Positions 37,944 through 47,176 of a DNA stretch of 64,000 bases are shown one piece after another. The stretch is from Pseudomonas leptonychotis. GTDB lineage: Bacteria > Pseudomonadota > Gammaproteobacteria > Pseudomonadales > Pseudomonadaceae. Below the pieces are notes generated by a model that did not search any database, was not told where the DNA came from, and saw only the letters and a list, made by a program, of their open reading frames with translations. A program made the translations under genes and the position numbers. Location of the stretch: positions 1,922,001 to 1,986,000 of the forward strand of contig NZ_RFLV01000001.1 in NCBI RefSeq assembly GCF_004920405.1. The letters are read 5' to 3'. How positions within the stretch are numbered: the stretch's first letter is position 1; each line of letters opens with the position of its first letter.

Positions 37944-38837
37944 TCAGTCCGCAGCAGCGGGTAACAGCTTGTGCGCTTCGGCAAAGCAGGCTTCAGCCAG
38001 GGCTGAACGCGGCGCACTGCGGCGCATGATCAGGCCGAGTGGTGCGAGGGTGTGCGCGTCCTCGATGGGCGTCAGCGCCAGGTGCTCGGTGAACTCGGCT
38101 AGACCGCTGTTGAGCGGCATGATCGCGCAACACAGGCCGGCGCTGACGGCTTGTAGCAATTGATGCACGGCATCAGTTTCCATGCGCGGATTGGGCGTCA
38201 GGCCGCGTGAGCGAAAGCTGTGATCGATGGACTGGCGAAAATGCATGCCAGCGGAGAGCAGGCCGAGCGGCAGGTCGATCAGGCTTTCCCAGCGCAGTGC
38301 CGGGCGGGTGAACTGAAAGTGGCGGCGGTCATACAGCAGGCCCATGCGCGTTTCGGCCAGCTCCAGGCTGTCGAAATGCTCAGGGTTGAGGCGGTCGAGA
38401 TAGGACAGGCCAAGATCGAGCTGATTGCGCCCGAGGCGTTCGAGAATCTCCTCGCTGCTTAGGGCAAACAGCTGGAAGTGCAGGCCGGCATGTTGTTCGG
38501 CGAAGAACTGCACCAGGCGCATCGGATCGAAGCCGGCCAGCGGCACCACACCCAGGCGCAAGGTGCCGACCAACTGCCCACGGCAGGCGGCCGCCTCGGC
38601 ATACAGGCCGTCGTGCGCGGCCATCAGGCTGCGCGCCCAGGCCAGAATACGCTCACCCTCGGCACTGAAGCCCTCGAAGCGCTGGCCGCGATGCACCAGC
38701 TCCAGGCCCAGCTCGTCTTCCAGTTGGCGCAGGCGCATCGACAGGGTCGGCTGGGTGATATGGCAACGCGCGGCAGCCTGACCGAAGTGGCGGGTTTCAT
38801 CCAAGGCGATCAGGAATTTCAGTTGCTTGATATCCAT
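37944..38837 (-). CDS. LysR family transcriptional regulator (HTH near fdhD)
   Basis: 297 residues. N-terminal HTH MDIKQLKFLIALDETRHFGQAAARCHITQPTLSMRLRQLEDE in outline, then an effector-binding domain (about 90-290). It lies 120 bp upstream of fdhD on the same strand, as PA5179 stands beside PA5180 (fdhD) in P. aeruginosa. Its targets may be the fdh pair or itself; a divergent LysM gene is also adjacent. Confidence 0.9.
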   Translation of the reverse strand: MDIKQLKFLIALDETRHFGQAAARCHITQPTLSMRLRQLEDELGLELVHRGQRFEGFSAEGERILAWARSLMAAHDGLYAEAAACRGQLVGTLRLGVVPLAGFDPMRLVQFFAEQHAGLHFQLFALSSEEILERLGRNQLDLGLSYLDRLNPEHFDSLELAETRMGLLYDRRHFQFTRPALRWESLIDLPLGLLSAGMHFRQSIDHSFRSRGLTPNPRMETDAVHQLLQAVSAGLCCAIMPLNSGLAEFTEHLALTPIEDAHTLAPLGLIMRRSAPRSALAEACFAEAHKLLPAAAD

Positions 38838-39025
38838 GATGGGTCCTTGAGGGGTGGGTGCGGCGATTCTAGCAGGCTGTTGGCCGCCGCCTGATGGTCA
38901 AAACGGTATGCTTTGATGGCTACAGCGACAGGTACGGTTGCAGCACCTTTGTCACGAGTCAGGGTCTAGACTGCTGGCTCCGGGCAACGTGCTCGGCCCC
39001 TTTCCAAGGAACAAGAGGAAACCTT

Positions 39026-39463
39026 ATGAGTCTGTTTGCCTTTGTCAAAGAAGCCGGTACGAAACTCTGGGAATCACTGGTCGGCCAGGAGGCCCAAGCG
39101 GCTGAGTCGCTGACCGCGCACGTTGCCAAGGTGGGCCTGGGTAACCCGGCTATTGAGGTGAGTGTCGAGGGTGAGAAAGTCATTGTTCGCGGCGAAGTGG
39201 CCAGTCAGGAAGAGAAGGAGAAAATCCTTCTGGCACTCGGTAACGTCGCCGGTGTGGCCGAGGTGGAAGACCACATCACGGTCACCACGCCAGCCCCGGA
39301 GGCGCGCTTTGTAACGGTGAAGAAGGGCGACACCCTGAGCGCGATTGCCAAGGCTGAATACGGCAATGCCAATGATTACCCGAAGATTTTTGAAGCCAAT
39401 AAGCCGATGCTCAGCCACCCGGACAAAATCTATCCGGGCCAGGTGCTGCGTATTCCTGAGTAA
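39026..39463 (+). CDS. Peptidoglycan/potassium-binding LysM-BON protein (YgaU/Kbp-like)
   Basis: 145 residues: a short N-terminal helix, a BON domain (about 25-90; VAKVGLGNPAIEVSVEGEKVIVRGEVASQEEKEKIL) and a C-terminal LysM domain (about 97-144; RFVTVKKGDTLSAIAKAEYGNANDYPKIFEANKPML...PGQVLRIPE). The layout equals E. coli YgaU/Kbp, a soluble potassium-binding protein. No signal peptide is visible. ATG behind AGAGGAAA. Terminated or separated from yrfG by a REP doublet. Confidence 0.92.
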   Translation: MSLFAFVKEAGTKLWESLVGQEAQAAESLTAHVAKVGLGNPAIEVSVEGEKVIVRGEVASQEEKEKILLALGNVAGVAEVEDHITVTTPAPEARFVTVKKGDTLSAIAKAEYGNANDYPKIFEANKPMLSHPDKIYPGQVLRIPE

Positions 39464-39483
39464 ATCGAGCAGGCATCACCTTT

Positions 39484-39530
39484 GTAGGAGGCGCTTTAGC
39501 GGCGACAGTCGCGGCTAAAGCCTCTCCCAC
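39484..39530. repeat. REP doublet (REPIN) 2
   Basis: GTAGGAGGCGCTTTAGCGGCGA (left) and TCGCGGCTAAAGCCTCTCCCAC (right) pair as inverted REP halves around a 3-bp centre. Positioned between convergent LysM and yrfG genes, 6 bp before the yrfG stop. Confidence 0.88.
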
Positions 39531-39536
39531 AAGCCA

Positions 39537-40211
39537 TCAGTCGCTCCCACCAAGGTTGCGCAACAACGCTCGGTAATCCTCTACAGCGGCAAACTCCTCA
39601 GTGTCTTTTGGTCCCGCCTGGCTATCCGGCTGGCGCACGGCGAGCAGGTGGCCGACGCCAAAGCGCGCGGCGCTGCGCAGTACTGGCAGGCTGTCGTCGA
39701 TAAACAGGCTGCGTGCTGCAGTAAACGGGCAATCCAGCTGCAAGGCATGCCAGAACTGCTGGTCTTCCTTGGGGAAGCCATAGTCGTGGGAACTGATCAG
39801 CCGGTCGAAGTACGGCGCTAGTTCGATGCGTTCCAGCTTTAAGGACAGCGAGTCGCGGTGCGCGTTGGTGATCAGCACCACCTGCTTGCCGGCATCGCGA
39901 AGGGCGCTGATAAAAGTATCGGCGTCCGGGCGCAGGGCGATCAGGTGCGCCACTTCCCGCTTGAGGTCGCGGATCGACAGGCTCAGCTCGCGGCTCCAGA
40001 AATCCGTGCAGTACCAGTTCAGCGTACCGGCGTGTTCGCGGAACAATGGCAGCAGCTCGGCGTCGGCTAAGGCGCGGCTAACCCCATGCACTTCGGCATA
40101 ACGCTGCGGCAGGTGTTGCAACCAGAAGTGGTTGTCGAAGTGCAGGTCGAGCAGGGTGCCGTCCATATCCAGCAGGACGGTGTCGATGGCGTTCCAGGGC
40201 AAGGCGAGCAT
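39537..40211 (-). CDS. yrfG: GMP/IMP nucleotidase YrfG (HAD family)
   Basis: 224 residues, HAD phosphatase hydrolysing purine nucleotides. Motif I DMDGTLLDL (catalytic Asp in LLDMDGT), motif II ITNAH, motif III around SSHDYGFPKEDQQFW and motif IV FIDDSLPVL are all present. Start MLALPWNAIDTVLLD. It is divergent from nudE, a Nudix enzyme on purine dinucleotides, so both purine-housekeeping genes share a promoter region. Confidence 0.93.
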   Translation of the reverse strand: MLALPWNAIDTVLLDMDGTLLDLHFDNHFWLQHLPQRYAEVHGVSRALADAELLPLFREHAGTLNWYCTDFWSRELSLSIRDLKREVAHLIALRPDADTFISALRDAGKQVVLITNAHRDSLSLKLERIELAPYFDRLISSHDYGFPKEDQQFWHALQLDCPFTAARSLFIDDSLPVLRSAARFGVGHLLAVRQPDSQAGPKDTEEFAAVEDYRALLRNLGGSD

Positions 40212-40343
40212 GCGAGTTCTTCGGGCTGGTGCGCAGGAGGTCGCGATTTGTGCCTACGGCGTCGTGATCGCGCAATCTCCTGGGCAGATAATAGGAAAAG
40301 CCGCGTTATGATAACCCGCTACGTCCTGCCCAGGAGCTATCCC

Positions 40344-40910
40344 ATGCGTCAGAAACCCACCGTGCTGGCCCGCGAAATTGTTGCCAGCAGTCGCCTGTTC
40401 CGTGTCGAGGAGCTGCAACTGCGTTTCAGCAATGGCGTGGAGCGTACCTACGAACGGCTGGTGGGCAAGGGTGCAGGGTATGGCGCGGTGATGATCGTGG
40501 CGATGATCGATGACGAGCACGCTTTGCTGGTCGAGGAATATTGCGGCGGCACGGATGACTATCAGTTGTCATTGCCCAAGGGGCTGATCGAGCCAGGTGA
40601 AGACGTGCTGGACGCGGCCAACCGTGAGCTTAAAGAAGAAGCCGGCTTTGGCGCGCGGAGCTTGGAGCTGCTGGCCGAGCTGAGTTTGTCGCCGGGTTAT
40701 ATGAGCCAGAAGATTCAGGTGGTGCTGGCTCAGGATCTGTATGAAGAGCGTCTGCCTGGCGATGAGCCAGAGCCGATGCGCGTTGATAAGGCCAACCTGC
40801 GCGAACTGGCGAGCCTGATCCAGCAGCCACAATTCACCGAAGGGCGTGCTTTAGCGGCGCTGTATCTGGCCCGAGATGTACTGACCCAGCGTGGGATTTT
40901 TAAAGCATGA
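40344..40910 (+). CDS. nudE: ADP compounds hydrolase NudE
   Basis: 188 residues. Nudix box GLIEPGEDVLDAANRELKEEAGF fits G-x5-E-x7-REUxEExGU exactly. NudE cleaves ADP-ribose, NADH and Ap3A in vitro. The start MRQKPTVLAREIVASSRLF matches the family; longer in-frame starts run into the yrfG promoter region and are rejected. ATGA overlap with cysQ makes a coupled pair. Confidence 0.94.
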   Translation: MRQKPTVLAREIVASSRLFRVEELQLRFSNGVERTYERLVGKGAGYGAVMIVAMIDDEHALLVEEYCGGTDDYQLSLPKGLIEPGEDVLDAANRELKEEAGFGARSLELLAELSLSPGYMSQKIQVVLAQDLYEERLPGDEPEPMRVDKANLRELASLIQQPQFTEGRALAALYLARDVLTQRGIFKA

Positions 40911-41728
40911 GCAATCCGCTGATTCCTGCAGTTATTGAGCTGGTACGTCTGGCCGGCGCTGCGACGCTGCCTTACTGGCGCGCCGATGTGATGGTCAATC
41001 AGAAAGCCGATGCCTCGCCGGTGACGGCCGCCGATATGGCCGCGCACCATATCCTCAATGATGGCCTGCTGGCCCTTGCCTCTGACATTCCGGTGCTTTC
41101 TGAGGAGGCCGCCGATATCGCCCTGAGCGAACGCGCGCAGTGGAGCCGCTGGTGGCTGGTCGACCCATTGGATGGCACCAAGGAATTTATCGCTGGCAGC
41201 GAAGAGTTCACCGTCAACGTCGCGCTGATCGAGCACGGCCGCGTGGTGTTTGGCGTGGTCGGTATTCCGGCCACCGGCCTGTGCTATTACGGCGGCGCCG
41301 GCCTGGGCGCCTGGCGCGCCGATGCGTCGGGTGTGAGCGAGCCGATTAGTGTGCGTGTGTCGCCACCGGAGGCGTTTACCCTGGTAGCCAGCCGCCGTCA
41401 TTCCAGTCCGGCACAAGAAGCGTTGCTTGCAGGCTTGAGTCAGCGTTTCGGCGACTTGCAGATGGCTAACGTTGGCAGCTCGTTGAAGTTCTGCCTACTG
41501 GCCGAGGGCAACGCTGATTGCTACCCACGTTTGGCACCCACTTCGCAGTGGGACACGGCAGCGGCGCAAGGCGTACTGGAAGGTGCGGGGGGCGAGGTGC
41601 TGAGGCTCAAGGGTGAGACGCTGACCTATGAGGCGCGCGAGTCGCTGCTTAACCCCTACTTCCTTGCCTTGCCGGCGGCTGCTGCCTGGCGTGATGAGCT
41701 GCTCGAATTGGCCCGCGTGCTGGATTGA
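40907..41728 (+). CDS. cysQ: 3'(2'),5'-bisphosphate nucleotidase CysQ
   Basis: 273 residues, inositol-monophosphatase superfamily; dephosphorylates 3'-phosphoadenosine 5'-phosphate left from sulfate activation. Metal motifs: LSEEAADI, VDPLDGTKEFI and the C-terminal PTSQWDTAAAQGVLEGAGG. A cation-dependent lithium-sensitive site is expected. Coupled to nudE by a 4-bp overlap. Confidence 0.94.
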   Translation: MSNPLIPAVIELVRLAGAATLPYWRADVMVNQKADASPVTAADMAAHHILNDGLLALASDIPVLSEEAADIALSERAQWSRWWLVDPLDGTKEFIAGSEEFTVNVALIEHGRVVFGVVGIPATGLCYYGGAGLGAWRADASGVSEPISVRVSPPEAFTLVASRRHSSPAQEALLAGLSQRFGDLQMANVGSSLKFCLLAEGNADCYPRLAPTSQWDTAAAQGVLEGAGGEVLRLKGETLTYEARESLLNPYFLALPAAAAWRDELLELARVLD

Positions 41729-41760
41729 GTGGTGAGTCTGCCGTGACCTGGCAGGCTCAG

Positions 41761-41832
41761 TCGCGGCTAAAGCCCCTCCCACAGACCGCCGCGCACGTCA
41801 CCATCACCTCGTGGGAGGCGCTTTAGCGGCGA
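41761..41832. repeat. REP doublet (REPIN) 3
   Basis: TCGCGGCTAAAGCCCCTCCCAC (41761-41782) and the inverted GTGGGAGGCGCTTTAGCGGCGA (41811-41832), 28 bp apart, between convergent cysQ and fabY. Confidence 0.86.
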
Positions 41833-41886
41833 AGGCTTTAGTGCGGGTTAGCGCTGATGCCGTTGTTTACATCCACCGTCGCTCAT

Positions 41887-43797
41887 TCAGCCGAGCATAT
41901 CGCCGTAGCGCTCATCCTTCTTGAACACCAGAGGTTTGGCAAAGCCTGGCACGTGGATCTGCTCACGGCTGATTTCGATCTGCTGGTCGTCGATTAGGTC
42001 GTTGCCGAAGTTATAGATGATCCCCAGTTGCCCCAGCAGTGCTTGCGCGTCGTAAGCCTGGGCCGCCGCGCGGGTGGCTTCGCGGCGCTGCAAGTAGGCG
42101 GCAAATGCCGCTTCACCATGGCGCTTGCGCAGCATGCGCTCAGCCACGTGGGGCGCTAACAATAAGGCGCTGGCGTTGTTACCGCCAAAGCCCTTGGAGT
42201 TGATAAAGCACAGGTCCAGTTGCTCCGGCGCGCGCGAACGGTCGCGGGTGGCGAAGCTCAGGTGTTGTTGGCGCACGTCGTCGGCGACGGCGTCGATGGT
42301 TTTGATCCCCGGAATGATGCCGTACTTGAAACTGCCCAAGGCAGAGATCACCTGATCGCCACTGGCGGTGGCTAGGGAGTGACCGACAAAGGCTTTAACT
42401 GCGGTTACCGGCCATTGCTCGATGGCGAAGGTACTGGCGATCTGGTCGAGAATTTCCGATTCGGTGGTTCGGTTGGCCGGGGTGCTGGAACCGTGGGCGT
42501 GAACGAAACTGCGCTCACGCACGGCATCGATCCCCAGCAGTTGCACGGCGCTGGCCACGGCTTTGGCCACGGTCAGGTAGTTGCCAGGGCCAGGGGCGGA
42601 GATGGATTTCTTGAAGCCATCGGCGTTGATAAACACATCCGGCACCGCGCCGTGAATATCCGCGCCCAGCTGCAGAGCCAGTTCATCATCCATCAGCACC
42701 ACGAACTGGCAGGCTTCGGCCAGGGTGAAGCCGCAGTTATCGCCAAACGGGCGGCTGGCGCGGCTGAAGTCCACGTCTTCTTTGCCTTCGATTTGGCGCA
42801 GGCCGTCCTCGGTGGCCAGGGCGCCCATGGCGCCGTAACCCTCGATGCATTCCTGATTGATCGGGGCTTCGCTGCTGCCGACGATGACCACGCGCGCCTT
42901 GCCGCTGGCGATCTGTTCGATGCCTTTTTGCAGGTTATAGAGAAAGGACGCGCAGGCGCCGGTGATGCTGCCGGTGGTGCCGACACTGCCGAGCACGTAG
43001 GCGTTAATAAAGTCCGCCGACATGGTGTTGAGGCCCAGGGCCAGCTGCTTGGCGGTGACCCGGCCGCCCTTGAGGCGTGACTGCATCAGACCGCCGAAAC
43101 CGTTTTCGTCGAGCTGGCTCATGATGCAGCTGGAAAACACCGCGACTTCGTCGGGGGCAACGTGCTGCATGATGGTTTGCCATTCGATGCCGGTGGCGCG
43201 TAGCGCATCGGTGACACCGACTATGGTCATGGCCAGGCCGCGCGGGTGAAAGCGCGCGTTGTACAGCTCGCTCGGCTCGAAGCCGGAGGGCAGTTGCCCG
43301 GCGGACTTCACCGGCAGGGCACGGTAGCTATCGACCTTGAACTCGCAATTGTCATGCAGGGTGACCAGTACTTCGGTGGCGTTCAATTCGTCCACGGCCC
43401 AGTCCGACGGCAACGGGTCCGGCAGGTGTTTGCGCAGGGTGATAAAGCTCAACGGCTGGCCGGCAGTGGCACTGATGTCGATGGTTTTTTGCCAGTGAGC
43501 CGCGTCGGGGTCTAGGTGCTGTTTCTCGATGCGGCGTACCAGGGTCGAGGCGAGAATCTGTGCGGCGAAACGGCTGTCGATCTCAGCCAGGCTCAGCGCG
43601 CTGCCTTGATCGTCCTGATAAATGCCATCGACAACCTTGACCAGTTTCATCATGACCGCCAGGCCCGCCAGCGTCTGCTGACGCGCTGCGGTGTCCATGG
43701 ACTCGATTACAGTGCGGCGGAAACCATGGTGGAAAGAGCTGCGCCCAGCCGCGTTATAGCCACCAAAACCAACGATCACAGGTAAACGTGAGGTCAC
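41887..43797 (-). CDS. fabY: Beta-ketoacyl synthase FabY
   Basis: 636 residues, about 200 more than FabF. The thiolase-fold catalytic triad is seen as Cys in GSITGACASFLYNLQKG, His in VHAHGSSTPANRT and His in AFVGHSLATASG. FabY (PA5174 in P. aeruginosa) condenses acetyl-CoA with malonyl-ACP and starts fatty-acid synthesis. The order fabY-cysQ-nudE-yrfG-LysM-LysR-fdhD is that of P. aeruginosa. Start is GTG at 43797 with GGAG eight bases before; the ATG further upstream lacks a ribosome-binding site. Divergent from an acyl-CoA ligase gene. Confidence 0.9.
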   Translation of the reverse strand: MTSRLPVIVGFGGYNAAGRSSFHHGFRRTVIESMDTAARQQTLAGLAVMMKLVKVVDGIYQDDQGSALSLAEIDSRFAAQILASTLVRRIEKQHLDPDAAHWQKTIDISATAGQPLSFITLRKHLPDPLPSDWAVDELNATEVLVTLHDNCEFKVDSYRALPVKSAGQLPSGFEPSELYNARFHPRGLAMTIVGVTDALRATGIEWQTIMQHVAPDEVAVFSSCIMSQLDENGFGGLMQSRLKGGRVTAKQLALGLNTMSADFINAYVLGSVGTTGSITGACASFLYNLQKGIEQIASGKARVVIVGSSEAPINQECIEGYGAMGALATEDGLRQIEGKEDVDFSRASRPFGDNCGFTLAEACQFVVLMDDELALQLGADIHGAVPDVFINADGFKKSISAPGPGNYLTVAKAVASAVQLLGIDAVRERSFVHAHGSSTPANRTTESEILDQIASTFAIEQWPVTAVKAFVGHSLATASGDQVISALGSFKYGIIPGIKTIDAVADDVRQQHLSFATRDRSRAPEQLDLCFINSKGFGGNNASALLLAPHVAERMLRKRHGEAAFAAYLQRREATRAAAQAYDAQALLGQLGIIYNFGNDLIDDQQIEISREQIHVPGFAKPLVFKKDERYGDMLG

Positions 43798-44038
43798 TCG
43801 ATAACTCCTTGAAAAGATGACGCCAGACAAGCGCAGATAAGGCTATGACGGCTTGTCGTGCTGGCGCAGTGCTCTACGGCGGGGTTACGCCGCGATAAAG
43901 TGCCCAGCATGGCGGTACGGATGCCTATGCTGACGTGATTGCTGACTTGCAAGTCACGGTTTCGACCAAGGTAGCGCATCACTAAAGCCCTACCGCTGCT
44001 ATGGTCTCTGCGCATAAAGGCCCAGCTGGAGAGCAACC

Positions 44039-45685
44039 ATGCACAGCGTCAATCCCTACGAATACGGCATGCCCCGCGATGCGGCGAATTTTCAGGCGCT
44101 CAGCCCGTTGAGCTTTCTTGAGCGTGCCGCCAGCGTTTACCCGCAGCGCTTGGCGCTGATTAATGGCAGCCTGCGCCAGACCTGGGGCGAGACCTATAGC
44201 CGCAGTATTCGTTTGGCCTCAGCGTTGGCCCAGCGCGGCATCGGCCTGGGCGATACGGTGGCGGTGATTGCGCCCAACGGCCCGGCGATGTTCGAGGCGC
44301 ATTTTGGCGTGCCGATGTGCGGCGCGGTGCTGAATGCCATCAATACTCGTCTGGATGCCGAAGCCATCGCCTTTATCCTGCAGCACGGCGAGGCCAAGGT
44401 GCTGCTGGTGGATAAGGAGTTCGGCGAGCTGGCTCAGCGGGTGGTCGGACACTTACCGCACGCACCTCTAGTGATCGGCATTGATGACCCGGAGTATGCG
44501 AACGGCCTGCTGGTCGGCCAGCTGGATTACGAGGCGCTATTGGCCGAAGGCGACGTCAATTATGCCTGGCAGTTGCCGGCAGACGAGTGGCAGGCGATCT
44601 CACTCAATTACACTTCCGGCACCACCGGCAACCCCAAGGGCGTGGTGTATCACCACCGCGGCGCGCACCTGAATGCGCTGTCTAATGCCATGTGTTGGGA
44701 CATGAGCCGCTTCCCGGTATACCTGTGGACGCTGCCGATGTTCCACTGCAACGGCTGGTGCTTCCCCTGGGCGCTCGCCGCCTATGTCGGGGTTAATGTG
44801 TGCCTGCGCCATGTTCGCGCTGAGGCGATTTATCCGGCGCTTGCCGAGCATGGCGTCGATCATTTCTGTGGCGCGCCCATCGTGCTGAACATGCTGGCCA
44901 ACGCCTGTGATGAGTTGAAAGCGTTGAAGACCCAGCCAGTCAAAGTACTAACCGCCGGCGCTGCACCTCCGGCGGCGGTGATTGAAGCCATGGAAGCGCT
45001 GGAGTTTCGTGTTACCCACGTTTATGGCCTGACCGAAACCTACGGCCCCAGCGTGGCCTGCGAGTGGAAAAGCGAATGGGACAGCGAAACGCCAGAGCAG
45101 CGCGCCCGCCTGAAATCGCGGCAGGGTGTGCGTGCGCCTTTGCTCGACGGTCTGATGGTGGCTGACTCGGATACCCTGCAACCGGTGCCGAAAGATGGCC
45201 AAACCATCGGTGAAATCATGATGCGCGGCAACGTGGTGATGAAGGGCTACCTGAAAAACCCCACGGCTACTGCCGAAGCTTTTGCCGGCGGCTGGTTCCA
45301 TTCCGGCGACCTGGCGGTGTGGCATGCCGACGGCTATGTGGAGATCAAGGACCGCAGTAAGGACATCATCATTTCTGGCGGCGAAAACATCTCCTCTATC
45401 GAGGTGGAAGACGTGCTGTATCGCCACCCGCTGATTCTTGAAGCGGCGGTGGTCGCCATGGCCCATGCCAAATGGGGCGAAACCCCCTGTGCCTTCGTCA
45501 CCCTCAAGCCCGGCGCTGAGCTGACGGCTGAAGAGCTGATTAGCTTCTGTCAGCAACGCTTGGCGCGCTTTAAAGTGCCGGGTTGCGTGGTGTTTAGCAG
45601 CTTGCCGAAAACCAGCACCGGCAAGGTGCAGAAGTTTGTGCTGCGTGAGCAGGCCCGGCTGCTAGCCGCTCAGGCTGTGGCTTGA
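44039..45685 (+). CDS. Acyl-CoA synthetase (medium/long-chain fatty acid, AlkK-like)
   Basis: 548 residues, ANL superfamily. AMP-binding P-loop YTSGTTGNPKGVVYHH, acyl-binding region MFHCNGWCFPWALA, GLTETYGPS, the hinge GWFHSGDLAVWHADGYVEIKDRSKDIIISGGENIS and catalytic lysine in LPKTSTGKVQK. Activates fatty acids to acyl-CoA with ATP. It starts 242 bp from fabY in divergent orientation, behind GGAGAGC. The Cys/Trp-rich MFHCNGWCF is typical for AlkK and DMSP-CoA-ligase-like members. Confidence 0.92.
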   Translation: MHSVNPYEYGMPRDAANFQALSPLSFLERAASVYPQRLALINGSLRQTWGETYSRSIRLASALAQRGIGLGDTVAVIAPNGPAMFEAHFGVPMCGAVLNAINTRLDAEAIAFILQHGEAKVLLVDKEFGELAQRVVGHLPHAPLVIGIDDPEYANGLLVGQLDYEALLAEGDVNYAWQLPADEWQAISLNYTSGTTGNPKGVVYHHRGAHLNALSNAMCWDMSRFPVYLWTLPMFHCNGWCFPWALAAYVGVNVCLRHVRAEAIYPALAEHGVDHFCGAPIVLNMLANACDELKALKTQPVKVLTAGAAPPAAVIEAMEALEFRVTHVYGLTETYGPSVACEWKSEWDSETPEQRARLKSRQGVRAPLLDGLMVADSDTLQPVPKDGQTIGEIMMRGNVVMKGYLKNPTATAEAFAGGWFHSGDLAVWHADGYVEIKDRSKDIIISGGENISSIEVEDVLYRHPLILEAAVVAMAHAKWGETPCAFVTLKPGAELTAEELISFCQQRLARFKVPGCVVFSSLPKTSTGKVQKFVLREQARLLAAQAVA

Positions 45686-45825
45686 GCGCGGCGATGTGGG
45701 GGGGCGTTGCGGTGAGGCAGCGTGAAGGGGCTTGTTACAGGTTTAAATGGATAACGAGTTGAGAAACTAAATGCCATTCACTACTATTTGTCATCTTAAC
45801 TCGTCTACACCAAGAGGCTGTCTTC

Positions 45826-46827
45826 ATGCAGGTAAGCAAGCGTTTGTTCGCCGCACTCACTCTCACTGCGCTTTCCGGTGCCGTGCAAGCCGCCGATGAA
45901 GTGGTGGTTTACTCCGCGCGTATTGATGAGCTGATCAAACCGGTATTCGATGCTTACACCGCCAAGACGGGTGTGCCGGTGAAGTTCATCACCGACAAAG
46001 AAGCGCCGCTGTTGGCGCGTCTGCAAGCAGAAGGGGCTAACACCCCGGCCGACATGTTGATCACTGTGGATGCCGGCAATCTTTGGCAGGCCGAGCAGGA
46101 AGGCGTGCTCAAGCCGCTGCAGTCCGCTGTTATCGATGCCAATATTCCTGCGCAGTATCGCTCCAGCACCGGCAGTTGGACGGGCCTGTCGCTGCGCGCC
46201 CGGACCATCTTCTACTCCACCGAACGGGTCAAACCGAGCGAGTTGTCGACCTACGAAGCCCTGGCCGACAAAAACTGGGAAGGCCGCCTGTGCCTGCGTA
46301 CCAGCAAGAAGGTCTACAACCAGTCGTTGACCGCCACCCTGATTGAAACCCATGGCGCAGCCAAAACCGAAGAAATCGTCAAAGGTTGGGTCAATAACCT
46401 GGCCACCGACGTGTTTGCCGATGACACCGCGCTGCTGCAGGCCATCGACGCCGGTCAATGCGATGTGGGCATCACCAACACTTACTATTACGGCCGCCTG
46501 CACAAGCAGCAGCCTGACCTGAAAGTGAAGCCGTACTGGCCGAACCAAAACGACCGTGGCGTGCACGTTAATCTGTCCGGCGCCGGTGTGACCAAGCATG
46601 CGCCGCATGCAGAAGCGGCGCAGAAGCTGCTGGAGTGGATGACCACCGCAGAAGCGCAAACCATCTTCGCCGGCGTCAACCAGGAGTTCCCGGCCAATCC
46701 GGCGGTCGCGCCGTCCGAGGAAGTCGCGGCGTGGGGCAGCTTCAAGGCCGATGCCATTCCTCTGGAAGTGGCAGGCAAGCGTCAGGCTGAAGCGACCATG
46801 CTGATGGATCGCGCTGGCTGGAACTAA
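45826..46827 (+). CDS. Ferric-iron ABC transporter substrate-binding protein
   Basis: 333 residues. Signal peptide [22 protein letters not shown], mature start [10 protein letters not shown]. The FbpA/HitA type of class C binding protein; the tyrosine ligand pair is probably in NTYYYGRL, and TNEIDAG-like [14 protein letters not shown] is present. Periplasmic Fe3+ capture. Homologous to P. aeruginosa HitA (PA5217), which stands in the same order with a permease and gcvT. The stop TAA at 46825-46827 is also the outer edge of a palindromic element. Confidence 0.92.
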   Translation: MQVSKRLFAALTLTALSGAVQAADEVVVYSARIDELIKPVFDAYTAKTGVPVKFITDKEAPLLARLQAEGANTPADMLITVDAGNLWQAEQEGVLKPLQSAVIDANIPAQYRSSTGSWTGLSLRARTIFYSTERVKPSELSTYEALADKNWEGRLCLRTSKKVYNQSLTATLIETHGAAKTEEIVKGWVNNLATDVFADDTALLQAIDAGQCDVGITNTYYYGRLHKQQPDLKVKPYWPNQNDRGVHVNLSGAGVTKHAPHAEAAQKLLEWMTTAEAQTIFAGVNQEFPANPAVAPSEEVAAWGSFKADAIPLEVAGKRQAEATMLMDRAGWN

Positions 46828-47048
46828 GACGTTAACGATTTGCTGCGCGTCGGCCCTGCGGCGTTAAAAACAGGCTCGGTAAGCCGCTGCGGCTAACGCG
46901 CTTCAGCGCGACCCGAAGGGCGAGTGAAACGAGTAATGCTCATGTACAACAGTACACTCCGCTTCCTCGCCTGTTTTGACCAGCCGGAGGCTGTTACTAA
47001 CGTAGCGCCTTGCAGGACTCTAGCTCGCGAAATCTTAAACAGGTTCTA
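46825..47048. mobile_element. Palindromic MITE-like element, copy A
   Basis: Starts at the TAA stop of the binding-protein gene and ends at TTAAACAGGTTCTA. It shares long runs with copy B at 56.58 kb, for example GCGTTAAAAACAGGCT, GCTAACGCGCTT and CACTCCGCTTCCTCGCC. It differs by a roughly 28-bp insertion near 46980-47010. Ends form an imperfect inverted repeat. No coding capacity. It separates the binding protein from its permease. Confidence 0.75.
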
Positions 47049-47072
47049 CGGCCTGCACAGGCCTTCAGTGGC

Positions 47073-47105
47073 TAGGATGGGTATCGCTGCGCTCAACCCA
47101 TCCTA
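47073..47105. repeat. Short palindrome (TAGGATGGGT type)
   Basis: TAGGATGGGT / ACCCATCCTA, 10-bp arms and a 13-nt loop. Resembles a small repeated palindrome frequent in Pseudomonas; only one copy is in the window, though a related GGTGGGTTA/TAACCCGCC hairpin occurs at 48.80 kb. Confidence 0.55.
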
Positions 47106-47127
47106 CGTAACTGGCTTTATACTGCCG

Positions 47128-47156
47128 ACGCCCCGCCTTTGCGGGGCGTTGTCTTT
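47128..47156 (+). terminator. Intrinsic terminator between binding protein and permease genes
   Basis: ACGCCCCGC / GCGGGGCGT with loop CTTT, followed by TGTCTTTT. Placed 21 bp before the permease start, it would limit read-through into the permease and favour excess binding protein. Confidence 0.72.
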
Positions 47157-47176
47157 TCCGCTGTAGAGGATTCTGC

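Noticed and set aside
45700..45825. Fur box upstream of the iron-binding protein gene
   Set aside because: AT-rich segments exist but none matches the 19-bp Fur consensus well enough to claim by eye.
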